Positions 45,849 to 56,301 of a stretch of 64,000 nucleotides of DNA are shown piece after piece (the first letter of the stretch is position 1; each line of letters begins with the position of its first letter). The stretch spans positions 15,865,430-15,929,429 of the forward strand of contig CM029660.1 of NCBI GenBank assembly GCA_017311315.1, read 5' to 3'. The notes beneath the pieces are model-generated. The model was given only the letters and a program-made list of their open reading frames with translations. It was not told the origin of the DNA and did no database searches. The stretch comes from Dendrocalamus latiflorus (lineage: Eukaryota > Streptophyta > Magnoliopsida > Poales > Poaceae). A program made the position numbers and the translations under genes.

Positions 45849-46129
45849 AACAAATATCCCTGGAGAATAAGGACCAACTGACCATAAGCTGCTGCGAGAA
45901 GATTAAGTCGATGATGCATGCATGTATGGAGGAGGAACAAACACGTAGTATGCATCAGAAAATGACTTCCAATTTATTTGAAGGGTCACATAATTTTGTA
46001 TTTTCCATTAACAATCCCCACAAAAATACAAAATTTTGGAGAAACAAAGAAGTACAAATTTATTGCGCTTCACAACGAGAGCTTTTCTGGCTTGATCTCG
46101 TGCTAGCACTAGGTGTATACAACCAAGAG
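45849..46129. other. intergenic, no gene seen
   Basis: No ORF with features; AT-rich. Confidence 0.4.
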
Positions 46130-46338
46130 CTATAGGGTTTTTTTAGGCTATGGCTTATAACTGAATTGTTTGAATTTTGGACTATTTGCGAGAGGTAGTA
46201 TACAGGGAAAAATAGTCACATATAATTTTGGCTAGTATAGCTGAATTTGTTTACAATTTGTATTATAATTTATCTATAGACCATACCTTAAAAAACACAC
46301 CATTTAAAAGATAGTTATGTAACAAATAGAAGCCAAAG
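46130..46338. mobile_element. MITE copy next to the copia stop codon
   Basis: Family interior landmarks GCGAGAGGTAGTA, AATTTTGGCTAGTATAGCTG and AAAAGATAGTTATG, in the same orientation as the 45609 copy. It abuts the last codon of the copia remnant. Confidence 0.6.
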
Positions 46339-46339
46339 A

Positions 46340-47294
46340 CTAAGCAAAGTGCTTCTGAACCGTCCCCTTTGATGAATTTTGTACCTCATATATTGGAAGA
46401 CCTTTGGTAAAATTGTCGGCTAAATTATTTTCCGACCTTACAAAATTTAGTGATACCACACTTTTCAGCATTTACGGTACGGATTTGTATCTCACAAGCA
46501 TATGCCTGTTCATCTTTTTGTTTATACTTTCTTGACTCACCAAGCCAATAACCGCCTTAGCATCACAATGCATTGATATAGACGGTAAAGGTTTAGGCAC
46601 AATCGGAATTTCAGAAATTAAATTCCGAAGCCATTCAACTTCCATGCACGCTGTATCAAGAGCTGTAAGCTCTGCCTCCATTGTTCTTCTGGCGATAACA
46701 GTTGCTTGAATGAAACCCAAGACACACAGCTCCGGCCACCTCCTAAGAGAGAGATAGCCACTAGTGGACTTCGACATCCAAAGAATCAGTACCCAATTCG
46801 AGTCACAATATCCTTCAAACACATCAGTAAAGCCATTATATAGAAGTGAGCGATCAATAGTTCCCTTAAGATACTTGAATACTGGGCTAAGACCAATATC
46901 CAGTGTTGTTCACTAGGATTGCTAGTATACCTGCTTAGTCTATTAACAGCAAAAGCAATATCCGGTTGAGTTCGACTTGCCAGATACATCAGAGAACCAA
47001 TTTGTTGAGAACAAGAAAGCTGAGCAACAGGATTACCTTTGCTTTTCTCAAGATATATACTAGGATCAAGGGGTGTCGAGGCAGGTTTAGAGTCAAAATA
47101 ATCAATTTTCTTTAACATGGACTCAGTATAATGAGATAGATCCAAGGAAATCGAGTCCTCAAACCTTGTCATCTTCATGCCTAAAATAACATTAGTCACA
47201 CCTAAATCTTTCATGTCAAAATTTCTAGACAGATAAGATTTTACGTCATCAATCAAAGATATGGTAGTACGAAAATTAAAATATCATCAACATA
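46340..47294 (-). pseudogene. copia-A pol, part 4: RT end and RNase H
   Basis: Read leftward from 47294, this starts at the RT catalytic box YVDDILIF, cut immediately upstream by CACTA-3. It continues with NFDMKDLGVTNVILGMKM, GSLMYLASRTQPDIAFAVNR and LSRYTSNPS. After frame breaks the RNase H part follows (FEGYCDSNWVL, TSGYLS, RTMEAELTALDTACMEVEWL). The last segment reads SENNLADNFTKGLP and ends in a TAG at 46340-46342. It is a long-dead copia retrotransposon. No LTR was recognised beside it. Confidence 0.85.
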
Positions 47295-48132
47295 CACTAG
47301 TACAGATAAGGTTATACTGGACGCCTCATCACAGACGGTTCTACAGAATCCATCAGTGTTAAGTTCCAGTGCAGTTATCTCAGACGGTTTTACTAGCGTG
47401 ATCATTTATTACAAGGCAACTTTTGTACATTCTATGTTTGCCGTCATATGCACAAAATCATGAGTGTTAAGACAAATGATCTAGAGGTTTGTCAATCTCG
47501 CAATAATTATTTCCTAATTATCAATTTAAATATATATGCTTACAACTTTACTCTTAACGGCAGGGCATAAAAATCAAATTAAGTATATATGATCTGAACG
47601 AACTCTCGGACGTTCGAGGATGGCTCTCCACCTTTTTCATGTCGAAGGTCATTGATACAAAAGGAGATTTTCACTCCGGCGGCACCGATTAATATATGTT
47701 TAAATAATTGATTTAATTGTAATTCATTCAATTATAATTCAATTGTAACTCTGGCGATAATACATGAACATTTTTTGTAATTGATTTTGAGTTATAAATT
47801 ACTTTAAGTAGTTGTAATTCACTTATCTGTCTTTTATCTGTAATTTGCTTACTTGTTTTCAGAGGGCATGACTAGCATTTCCTGAGGCTAGCCAAAAATA
47901 AATTTTTTAACTATACAAAAAAATATCACAGATGGCTTTTTGTATTGTCTGTGATATGTCGGATATCACAGACAGTTATTTTTAAAAATCGTCTGTGTTA
48001 TGACTTATCACAGACGGTCTGGGAGCCGTCTGTGATAACTACATGGTATCATTGACACAATAAATCAGACGATTCAAAACCGTTTTTGATGAGGGTTACG
48101 AATCATCTGTGATGATCCCATGTGTGGTAGTG
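47295..48132. mobile_element. CACTA-3, 838-bp deletion derivative
   Basis: It begins CACTAGTACAGATAAGG and ends with the inverse TGTGTGGTAGTG, flanked by ATA on both sides (47292-47294, 48133-48135). CACAGACGG-type repeats occur at both ends (47330-47400 and 47925-48110). The phrase GCATGACTAGCATTTCCTGA links it to CACTA-1. There is no coding capacity. It sits inside the copia-A RT domain. Confidence 0.85.
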
Positions 48133-48135
48133 ATA

Positions 48136-48852
48136 TAAACATAAGATGATAAAGCCGTTTGGATATTGTTTGCTATAGATATATCTAACAAAAAAAATTA
48201 TTTCAAAATCGAAAGAAGTCACTACACCATCAAATTTCGAATGCCACTGTTTTGGTGCTTGCTTTAGTCCATGTATTGATCTTTTCAGTTTGCAGACTTT
48301 ATGTTCTTGTCATTTTACTACAAAACCTACAGGTTGTTCAATATAAATCTCTTCTTCCAAGTCACCATTTGAAAATGCAGTTTTGATATCCATTTGGTGA
48401 ATGTGCAGCTTATAAATAGAAGCAAGGACAATGAGAACACGCATGGTAGTAATCCTACAAACAGGTGCATATGTATCAAAGTAACGTAAACCTTTCTTTT
48501 GACAAATCCCTTTTACACTAGTCTAGCTTTAAATCTGTCACAACTAATGGTATTGTTTCCAGGAGGCAAGTATGCCAATAGCCATGTATTATTTTGAATG
48601 ATAGACTGAAATTCATTATTAATTGCTTCTTTCCAGAAAGGAGCCTCGTCACATTGCATAGCTTCAGAATAAGTAGGGTTACATTCCATGAGATAGGCAG
48701 AAATCATCTCCAAAATCTTTCTCAACTCATGCACGTTTACTCCTCAATTTTGATTCTAGATCAGTGCTATTTTCATCAACCGTGGAGGAGGATGCACACT
48801 CAACACCTCTGGAAATTTTAGCTTTGAAAGGAAATATGTCCTCAAAGTAGGT
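48136..48852 (-). pseudogene. copia-A pol, part 3: reverse transcriptase
   Basis: 48513-48734 gives FWKEAINNEFQSIIQNNTW, the start of the copia RT. 48136-48540 in broken frames gives HIHQMDIKTAF, EEEIYIEQPVGF and LKQAPKQWH. The right part (48735-48852) reads EDIFPF followed by a serine-rich linker, the usual region between integrase and RT. Stops and frameshifts are present. Confidence 0.85.
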
Positions 48853-49075
48853 AACGGATGGGTTTTTTTTGGGCTGTGGCTTATTGATTATACCTTAAAA
48901 TTTTAAATTTTGGCTATTCGCAAGTACGCAAATGAAAATAGTCGTATGTGATTTTGGCCAGTACAACTGAACTCAATACATTTTACTACAATTTTTCTAT
49001 TGACCCCGCCTTAAAAATACACTGTTTAAAAGCTAGTTACTGTAGTATAAATTATAAGCCACAAGCAATACGTGA
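48853..49075. mobile_element. MITE copy inside copia-A
   Basis: Landmarks ATTCGCAAGTACGCAAATG, GATTTTGGCCAGTACAACTG and AAAGCTAGTTACTGTAG match the family. Copia coding resumes on each side. Confidence 0.65.
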
Positions 49076-49164
49076 AAAAGAAGGGAGCATGATACCACTT
49101 ACATTAGAATTTACAACAGGAAACTTATCATAATTACTGTTTAAAGCATATCCAATAAAAACAG
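49076..49164 (-). pseudogene. copia-A pol, part 2 (left of the MULE)
   Basis: Reads FIGYALNSNYDKFPVVNSNV and on toward SGIM, the conserved stretch after the integrase core. The reading is cut by the MULE and its start is found at 56587 onward. The final nine bases (49156-49164) are the left target duplication. Confidence 0.85.
49156..49164. repeat. 9-bp target duplication TAAAAACAG (left)
   Basis: Identical to 56587-56595 on the other side of the MULE. Nine bases is the hallmark length for Mutator-family insertion. Confidence 0.95.
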
Positions 49165-49449
49165 CCGAATTTTTTGTATTTAAGCCCTTTTTTTGAAAAA
49201 TATTCACATTTAGACCCCTGGTGGTTTTAATTCCGTTTTTGGACCCAGGGGGTCGGAGCCGTGGATCACGGCGCCGAGGTAACACGTCTCGGCGCCGTGA
49301 TCCATGGCTCCGAGGCCCCAGGCCGGCACCAGCGTGGCGACCCGCGTGGTGCCGACGTGGCAGAAGCTCGGCGCCGTGATCCACGGCTCCGAGCTCGGCG
49401 CCGTGACTCGTGGCTCCGACCTCGGAGCCGTGGATCTTGGCGCCGAGCT
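49165..49449 (+). repeat. left terminal inverted repeat of the MULE (285 bp)
   Basis: Starts CCGAATTTTTTGTATTTAAG. The inner 190 bp are GC-rich and built from direct and inverted copies of GGAGCCGTGGATCACGGCGC, centred on GGCGCC, so the repeat also has internal palindromes. Confidence 0.95.
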
Positions 49450-49599
49450 CCCTGCCACGTGGCGCCGAGCTCCCTGCCACGTCTGCAGACACTCGGCGTC
49501 TAGGGTTTGCACCGATCAGGCTTTACGTTGTCGCAAAAAAAAATTACTAGTTGTATTTTGTTAATTTGAACTGTAATGATTATAAGTTTTGTTAATTTT

Positions 49600-49935
49600 G
49601 TAGTTGTGAATTACAAAACAATTTGAAAAAATTGTAAAACAAGTTTATGTTGATTGGCTCGTTGTAGATGCATAAAAAAATATGGTAATTTTTTTAGGAA
49701 CGATTGTGCGTAGAACGGTCGATATATAAAATGGTAAGTGTCTTTTAAGGTTTGATTCCCGTGGTTTTTGCAAGGTTTGTTATTTTGTAGTTGTAATATG
49801 GGAACGAATCTGATGAAGTCGTAATAAAAATTTATGTTCATTGCAGGTTGGACATGCAAACCAAATTAAGCTAAATTTTTTTGCCGAAGGATTGAGCGTA
49901 GAAATATCGATGCATATAGTGGTAAGTGATATTTC
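49600..49935. repeat. two diverged direct repeats in the MULE left arm
   Basis: 49600-49740 and 49790-49935 share GTAGTTGT, ATTTATGTT, a TTTTTTT run, GTGCGTAGAA or GAGCGTAGAA, ATCGAT or GTCGAT and ATGGTAAGTG or GTGGTAAGTG. The GGTAAGTG ends resemble splice donors, but no coding is evident. Confidence 0.45.
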
Positions 49936-50070
49936 GAAGGTGAGTGATATTTTGACATGGCAGGCATGTGGCATGTGTGCAACTCTGTACTTCTAATGTT
50001 CAGAATTCCACCACTAGTCCTAACATGCATGCCTTAGGGAAAATAACTTGCTGGGTCTATTACATTTTGT

Positions 50071-50734
50071 CTATTGGGTGTAGCGTGGTTGTTTCCCCTT
50101 TTTGTCATGCCCTGAAGATGGCTCCGCTGCATCCTTCTTCCTGTCACTCTTGGTCTTGAGAGTTGCCTCCCGAGCTTGGAGCTCCTCCTCCTGACGCTTG
50201 ATGGCAGCTTCACGCAGACTTAACTGCTCCCGCCTCCTTTGCAGCTCATCCTCCTTGCCCTTCAGACGGATTTGGTCCACCCTCACACGACGCTCTTGGT
50301 CAAGCCGCATCTGTCGTTCCACCTCGCGAGCCTGAGTCATCTTGAGAAAGTATTGTGCTTTGTTTTCCACCTCCTCTGCCCGGTTATTTGGCCATGCCGG
50401 CGACACCCGATCCACCCATTCGATGAACCTGCAAGCCTATGTGTGGCGTGGTAGATGTCATCGATCAAGTTGAAAAAAGATAACGAGAAACAAATGATTT
50501 AGTTGTGGTCGTTACCACGAAGTCGTCATCCAGGTCAGGACATTTGAAGAACCTACGGCCGTATTTGGCTCGTTGTACTCGATCAGTCCAGACTCCCAAC
50601 ATCGTCCTAAAGCCGCAATGGCACTTCGGGCGCTCATGCCACTCCGGCACTCCAAATGGGTCGGACCTCCAGGAAGACATTGTTGTATAGTAGTATTGTG
50701 ATGCCTTGAGGAGGAGATGTGGTATGGAAGACAT
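50071..50734 (-). CDS. GRF-type zinc-finger/coiled-coil protein A
   Basis: Two exons: 50516-50734 (or from the second ATG at 50680) and 50071-50436, with a 79-bp intron (50437-50515, GT-AG, phase 0). From 50680 the product is 176 aa. Residues 19-64 form a GRF-type zinc finger: KCHCG (C20, C22), GRRFFKCP (C47), then, across the intron, ACRFIEWVD (C57). Residues about 75-150 are a charged coiled coil (RLKGKEDELQRRREQLSLRE). The end is lysine-rich (GKQPRYTQ). The spliced frame restores the fourth zinc ligand and the WVD end of the finger, which supports the intron. GRF fingers bind single-stranded nucleic acid in some proteins. A role in transposition is inferred only from location. It is divergent from gene B. 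Confidence 0.75.
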
Positions 50735-50920
50735 AGGAGGGATGCCTTTATGTAGGCAGGTTATCTGGTGCAGTGGGCATAGTCCATGGAGAGGATATTT
50801 TCGCTTTTCCTGGATTCCAGTGTAGCAATAAATGGCCCTATGTAGGCTTTTCAGAGACTATAGTCTCCTAATTCCAGTGTAGCCTTTTCAGAGATTGGAC
50901 CATTCAAAGCCTAGAAAGCT

Positions 50921-51130
50921 AAAGATCTACGCCCCTATATGTGTACAGGCCTACAGGCCTACTCCTGTAAAGGCTAAAGACCTACGCCCCTATATGTGTA
51001 CAGGCCTACAGGCCTACTCCTGTAAAGACTAAAGACCTACGCCCCTATATGTGTACAGGCCTACAGGCCTACTCCTGTAAAGGCTAAAGACCTACGCCCT
51101 ATATGTGTACAGGCTAAAGGCCTACTCCGT
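50921..51130. repeat. 55-bp minisatellite between the GRF genes
   Basis: About 3.8 copies with GCCCCTATATGTGTACAGGC at 50931, 50986, 51041 and 51096 (the last lacks one C). Each unit contains a nested CAGGCCTACAGGCCTAC repeat. It lies between the two divergent gene starts. Confidence 0.9.
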
Positions 51131-51149
51131 CACTGCGCAAAGCTGGCAT

Positions 51150-51315
51150 ATGCTGCCTCGTTTTGTCATGTCACTGAGCAAAATCTGAACTCTTTTGTCA
51201 TGTCACTGAGCAAAGCTGCCCTCTTTTGTCATCTCACTGAGGAAAAGCTGACCTCTTGTGTCATGTCCCTGAGCAAAGCAGGGGCGTGTTGTCATGTCCC
51301 TGAGCAAAAGCCTCT
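51150..51315. repeat. 31/32-bp minisatellite upstream of GRF gene B
   Basis: Five copies of TGTCATGTCACTGAGCAAA-type units start at 51164, 51196, 51227, 51259 and 51290, alternating 32 and 31 bp. Degenerate half copies flank the array. Confidence 0.88.
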
Positions 51316-51350
51316 TTTTTTGGTGGTCACTGCATTAAGCTGCCCTGTTG

Positions 51351-51360
51351 GCTATAAGTA
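51351..51360 (+). promoter_or_regulatory. TATA-like box of GRF gene B
   Basis: GGCTATAAGTAGC lies about 75 bp before the ATG at 51431, just after the minisatellite. Confidence 0.5.
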
Positions 51361-51430
51361 GCAGGGTTGGGGTCCCATGACATTGTGAATCGAACAAAGT
51401 AGTACCCTCTCTTTCGTGGTGAAACATACC

Positions 51431-52043
51431 ATGTCTGAAGTCGAGGGGCCAGTGGGATTTGGGTCACCGAAGGACGACATTCCCTTAGAAACGAGGGATA
51501 TGTTCGGTCCGCAGTACCGATTGATACCAAGCCGGCGTGCTCAACCACCGTGGCCGAAATGCAGACACAATGAGTACGCGGTCGTCCAGATCTTGGATTC
51601 CCCGAACGATGGCGGGCGACGTTTCTTCCGATGCTCACGCTCCGGGGTACAAATTAGTAATGTTACATTTTGTATTGCTTATGGACCCTCGAAGTTTACC
51701 GTCATTTTTTGTGCAGATGGCCAAATGCGACTTCTCCCACTGGATCGACCCTCCTCACGAACGGTATGTTGATCGTTATGTGGGTACATTATGGGCTCGA
51801 ATATGGGACTTGGAGTACCGAATGGAGAATCTCACTGAGGAGAACAACGACCTCCGCGAACAGATGCAACGCGAGAGGGGCAACGAGGAGGTCGTGAATA
51901 TAGGAAGCTCTTATGATCCCACATGTTGCTGCGCGAACCCGAGCTGCATATGTGCATGCCACTACCACGATGGACAACCACGTCCGAGGCGACCCCCTCA
52001 GCATTTCTCCATGTGGGTGCCACGAGGCTCGTTTGGCATGTAG
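51431..52043 (+). CDS. GRF-like zinc-finger/coiled-coil protein B
   Basis: Two exons, 51431-51646 and 51717-52043, with a 70-bp GT-AG intron in phase 0, giving 180 aa. The finger spans about residues 43-83: KCRHNE (C44, H46), GGRRFFRCS (C68) and, after the intron, KCDFSHWID (C76). The first pair is C-x-H where GRF fingers normally have C-x-C. A coiled coil follows (about 98-128, WDLEYRMENLTEENNDLREQ), then a cysteine/histidine cluster (142-156, CCCANPSCICACHYH) that could bind another metal ion. Intron position and phase match gene A, so the two are diverged paralogues. It converges on the 3' end of MURA. Function unknown. Confidence 0.75.
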
Positions 52044-52490
52044 GTAAGAAGGTGTGTATGGTTGTGTTGTGTTTTAGTTGTTGTGTTCGTTGGTGTGTTG
52101 ATGGCTGTAGTACTTGGTTGTGTTGTCATTTTTTGGTACCCTCCATGTTTACCGTCGTTGCTGTGTTGATGATTGTAGTACTTGCTATATTTTATGTACG
52201 TGCAATCTATGTGTTGTTTCGTGTTGTGACTGGGCAAAGCTGTTTTATTTTAGGTCGTTTGCCTTTTCAGCCGATTGTGCTTTTTCAGGAAGCATAAATT
52301 CATAAGTAAAAAATTCATAGTTCGTATCATTTGCAGTCGTTTGCAGTAAACATAAATTCATTGCAGGAATTATAGAACAACAAAGTACAGACTACGGATT
52401 CGAACACAAATATCACATGAATATAACATATACACATACATACAAACAAGTAGCTCATTACAACACGACCCACAAGCCTACACATAAATA

Positions 52491-55400
52491 TCACTGCCTC
52501 CTAGCCTTACCCTTACCCTTACCAAGGGCGTCGGTGCCTGGAGTGTAACGGCTAGGCTCCCGGCGGCGTCTGCGTGGTACAGGCTGTGAAGGCTGAGTCT
52601 CAGGAGCACCTACGAGCTGAGACGGGCCTACAAAAAAATTGAATTTGTCAGTCCAACATACAAGTAAACAAAAAATTGAACATGCATAAAATATGGAAAG
52701 AATAAGAAATTAAATAAGAAACATAACAAATTACATATGAAAAAATAACTAGACGAACTATGAAACATAACAAATAACAAGCACTCGTACCTGACTAAGT
52801 GGCCAATGGCATGTGCGTGAATTGTGGCCAAGTCTACCACATCTGCTACATTGGTTCTGCTCGGGGTTAGTAAGAAAGGGGTTGCTCTCCCTCGCCTCGT
52901 TGTTCCTTGAAGCTGATCCATAACCATCTTGTATCTCGTCCTTTTCCTGGTTCCACGTTTGTTCCAACGGCTACCCGTATCCGCAATGTATTTGGGCCCG
53001 GTGTACGGTGGCCACTCTCCCTCATCCCGATAAGGCTCGAAACGGGGAGACCACGTAAGCACAAGGTTGTCAACACTGAACTCCCGAGGTATCTTGCTCT
53101 CGTAGTCAAAGTTGCGATGCCTCGCTGCTGCCACATAATGAGAACATGGAAAGTGGTACTGCCTCGGTTTACCACATGTGCATGAGAAATCAATAAGAAC
53201 AACCTTATGCCTCCTCGTCGGCCGGAGCTCTCCATCGGTCGTTGTACCACCCCTTTCTACAACCTCGTAAGTGCCCGTGGAGTTGTCAAAACACTGTACC
53301 TCATGTGCCTCAGCCCTCGCCTTTGCCTTTTCAAGGTGACGCTTCGGTTTTGGCGCCCATCTCTCTTGTTTACTCTGTAGCGCCATTGCATGTGTGTGTC
53401 TTTCGTTGAACCAGGCAACAAGCTTGTAAAAGGTGAATGATACTATAGCATTGACGGGCATACCACGTATACCCCTAAGCAAGTTATTGAAGGATTCGGC
53501 CATATTGCTTGTCTGAAACTCGTACCTCCAGCCACCATCGTCATGAGCCCTTGTCCATTTGTCTACATCTCTCATCAATCCCGACAACCACTGTCTACCT
53601 TCTGCGGTTGTTGCAATATTAAGCTGCTCCAACTTCTCCTGGAATAACTTGACCTCAAGCATTCGAGCGACCTCCTCGAACAGAGGAAAGTTATCCTTCC
53701 TACAATCCTTACGGAGTAGATTCTCGGCAAGATGCCGAGTGCACCAACGGTGGTGCAAAGGTGGATACCCCGGTATCTGCTCTTGTACGGCAGCAAGTAT
53801 GCCCTGGTGTCTATCAGATATGACACCCACCTCCCTACCAGGGCCGACCACGTGCCTCCGAACGAGCCGCAAGAACCATCCCCAGCTGTCTTTGTTCTCC
53901 CTCTCAACCAAAGCAAACGCCAAAGGAACCAACGTGTTGTCTGCGTCACACGAAATGGCTATCAGAAGTGTGCCCTGGTATTTGCCAAGAAGAAATGTAC
54001 CGTCAATGGAGAAGACGGGACGACAATGCCGAAAGGCCTCGATGGACTGAGCAAAGCACCAGAAAGCACGGAAGAATATCTGCATCCCATCTTGAGTCCA
54101 TTCGTTTGGTTTCGGGACGTACTCATAATGCATGCCTGGATTAACCGCTTTGATTGCATTGAAAAGTGCTGGCAACTTCAAGTACCCATCTTCCCAGTCC
54201 CCATATATCATCTTTCAGATGCGTTGCTTTGCCCTCCATGCTTTTCCATACCTTATCTCGTATCCAAATTTCTCCTTAACAATCCCAGCAAGTGTCTTCA
54301 CCTTCATATTGGGTTCTCCCTTTACTATGTGACACAGTGACTTCGCAATAATGGTAGAGGTCAACTGCCGATGCTTCTGTTTGAGCTCTGCTTCGGCACA
54401 AGTGTATGGGCCAACGATTCTTGTGATCTTGAACTTTCCCGTGTCCTTCTGTTTCCTAGCACAAACCCTCCATTCACATGTTTCCTTCTCGCACACAACT
54501 GTGTACCTCCGCTCCACATAAGAATGCCTCACCTTGAATGGCCTTTTACGAATCACTGAATACTCCTGCAGCCACCTTCTCAATGCAGACAAGTCCTCAA
54601 ACATCATGCCCTTCTCAATTGTCATGCTTGAACCGGCCTCAGGAGCATCTAGCAGCTCGTCATCCCTTCCTTCTGCATAAGCCCCATGAGAATGCCTAAG
54701 ATCGCTGAATTCATGAACTGATGGATCCCGGCCAGGGCAATAACGCATGATCAGCTCAATATCACTTTCGGTCAGCTCTCCAAAAGGGCGGTCATCGTCA
54801 GATTCAACGGCCCTTGCGATCTCGTAAGGCTGCAGATCATCCACAATTTGAACATCCACACTATTGGAGTCCCTGCAGACTTCTTCAACGTTGCTAGATG
54901 GAGCAACGGGAGGAACACCAACATTATCAGGAATGTCTCCTGCATCATAAGCACGAAAACGATGGGATTGAGACAAAAAAAAGCAATGACGACAAAAGGC
55001 TAAAGTGTTGCTCGACACTTACTGGGATGATTCTGGGTCAATCCCATCTCCTGAGGGGCCGCCACGACATCATCAGTCCGACATTCAACTCGAACTGGTT
55101 GAGAAATCTGAACCTCGTTCGGGGCAGATAGAGCATCGGGCACCTCAGGCACTTCTTCCACATCCACCGCAAGATCCAGTAACGGAGGGTCAAAGGGTGC
55201 CTGATCACCTAGTTCTGGTGAATAACCGTGAGGGGTTGGTTCAATGGACACCTTCCGCACAACAAGGTCCAAACATTTTAACTCATTCCTCATAACCACT
55301 TTGACATATTTGTCCCACTCATCCTCACAACCAATTAAGATCAACCGCCTGAGAATTGTGTCTTTCGAACCGAAGTGAAGTAACCCCTCAACTGTGATGC

Positions 55401-55572
55401 TCTCTTCGTTTCCATGACAATGTAGCTTCTCCCGGGCCCTAGCAACCAACTCACTAAACGACGGCCGATCACTGAACATCAGAGGCACCCTCTGCATTTC
55501 AACAAATTGAACATTTCCATAATCATCACTTGTCACACTGCCTCCATGATATAGGGTTACTACGTTGTCCAT
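52491..55572 (-). pseudogene. MURA (Mutator) transposase, nearly intact
   Basis: The element's nuclear transposase. Exon 1 (55023-55572) encodes the N-terminal region (MDNVVTLYHGGSVTSDDYGN, with an acidic end). An 83-bp intron (54940-55022) follows. Exon 2 starts at 54939 and carries the MuDR DNA-binding region (MMFEDLSALRRWLQEYSVIR, CEWRVCARKQ). Then comes the transposase core: SIDGTFLLG, GVISDRHQGI and NMAESFNNLL, giving the three acidic residues D, D and E. A SWIM zinc finger follows (CTCGKPRQYHFPCSHYV). There are two lesions. A TGA at 54215-54217 stands where relatives have tryptophan, just before MIYGDWEDG. Near 52870 the frame must shift by one base to read the CCHC knuckle CSRCGRLGHNSRTC. 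A final exon ending at 52491 (basic GKGKGKARRQ) is probable, but its junction does not fit cleanly. Confidence 0.88.
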
Positions 55573-55921
55573 CTAGTTCATACACAAAACCAAACTCAAT
55601 ACCTTTAAGCGAAATTTTGGATAAATCACATGCATACTTGTTTAAGCAATAAAATATCTAAATGAACCCTTTCCCATTCAAACATCTATATATCTAATAC
55701 GATCCAGATATAGTCACATGAGATTTTCAGTTATAATATGCAGCCTACAATGTCTTTTTTGGAGTCAAACAGAACCACCAATATTTATCTAGATATTGTA
55801 TTAATCACACCAAAAGTCTAAAATCATTATGCCTTCTCGTAGGTACCATAGATATGGAGTGAACATTAAGCGACAGTGTGTAACATATGTGGAAAAAAAT
55901 TCACGATATACTAGAGATTCA
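55573..55921. other. MURA 5' flank inside the MULE
   Basis: AT-rich, presumably the leader and promoter of MURA reading leftward. I cannot mark a convincing TATA box. Confidence 0.4.
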
Positions 55922-55924
55922 CCT

Positions 55925-56290
55925 TGAACGCTTGCGGGGGCCGGGGAGGCGGTGGCGGGCGGGGAGGCGGTGGCGGCCGGGGAGGCGGCGTGGGCCGGGG
56001 AGGCGCTGCCGGCCCGGGGAGGCGGCAGGGAGGCGGCCGGGGCGGGGAGGCGGCGGGGGCCGGGAAGGCGGCGGGGAGACGGCCGGGCCGGGGAGGCGGT
56101 GGCGGCCGGGGAGGCGGCGGGGGCCGGGAAGGCGGCGGGGAGGCGGCCGGGCCGGGGAGGCGCTGGCGGCGCGAGCCGGGGAGGCGGTGGCGGCCGGGGA
56201 GGCGGTGGCGGCCGGGGAGGCGGCGGGGCAGGAGTCGGGGGCTGGGGGCTGAGGGCAGACGCGACGCGAAATGGCTCGGCGTGGCCTGGG
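55925..56290. repeat. GC-rich minisatellite beside the right inverted repeat
   Basis: Imperfect repeats of GGGGAGGCGGTGGCGGCCG and near variants, about 18-20 copies. It opens glycine/arginine-rich or proline-rich frames on both strands, which I reject as genes. The left end of the MULE has no counterpart. Confidence 0.85.
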
Positions 56291-56301
56291 TAAATGCCGC
56301 T

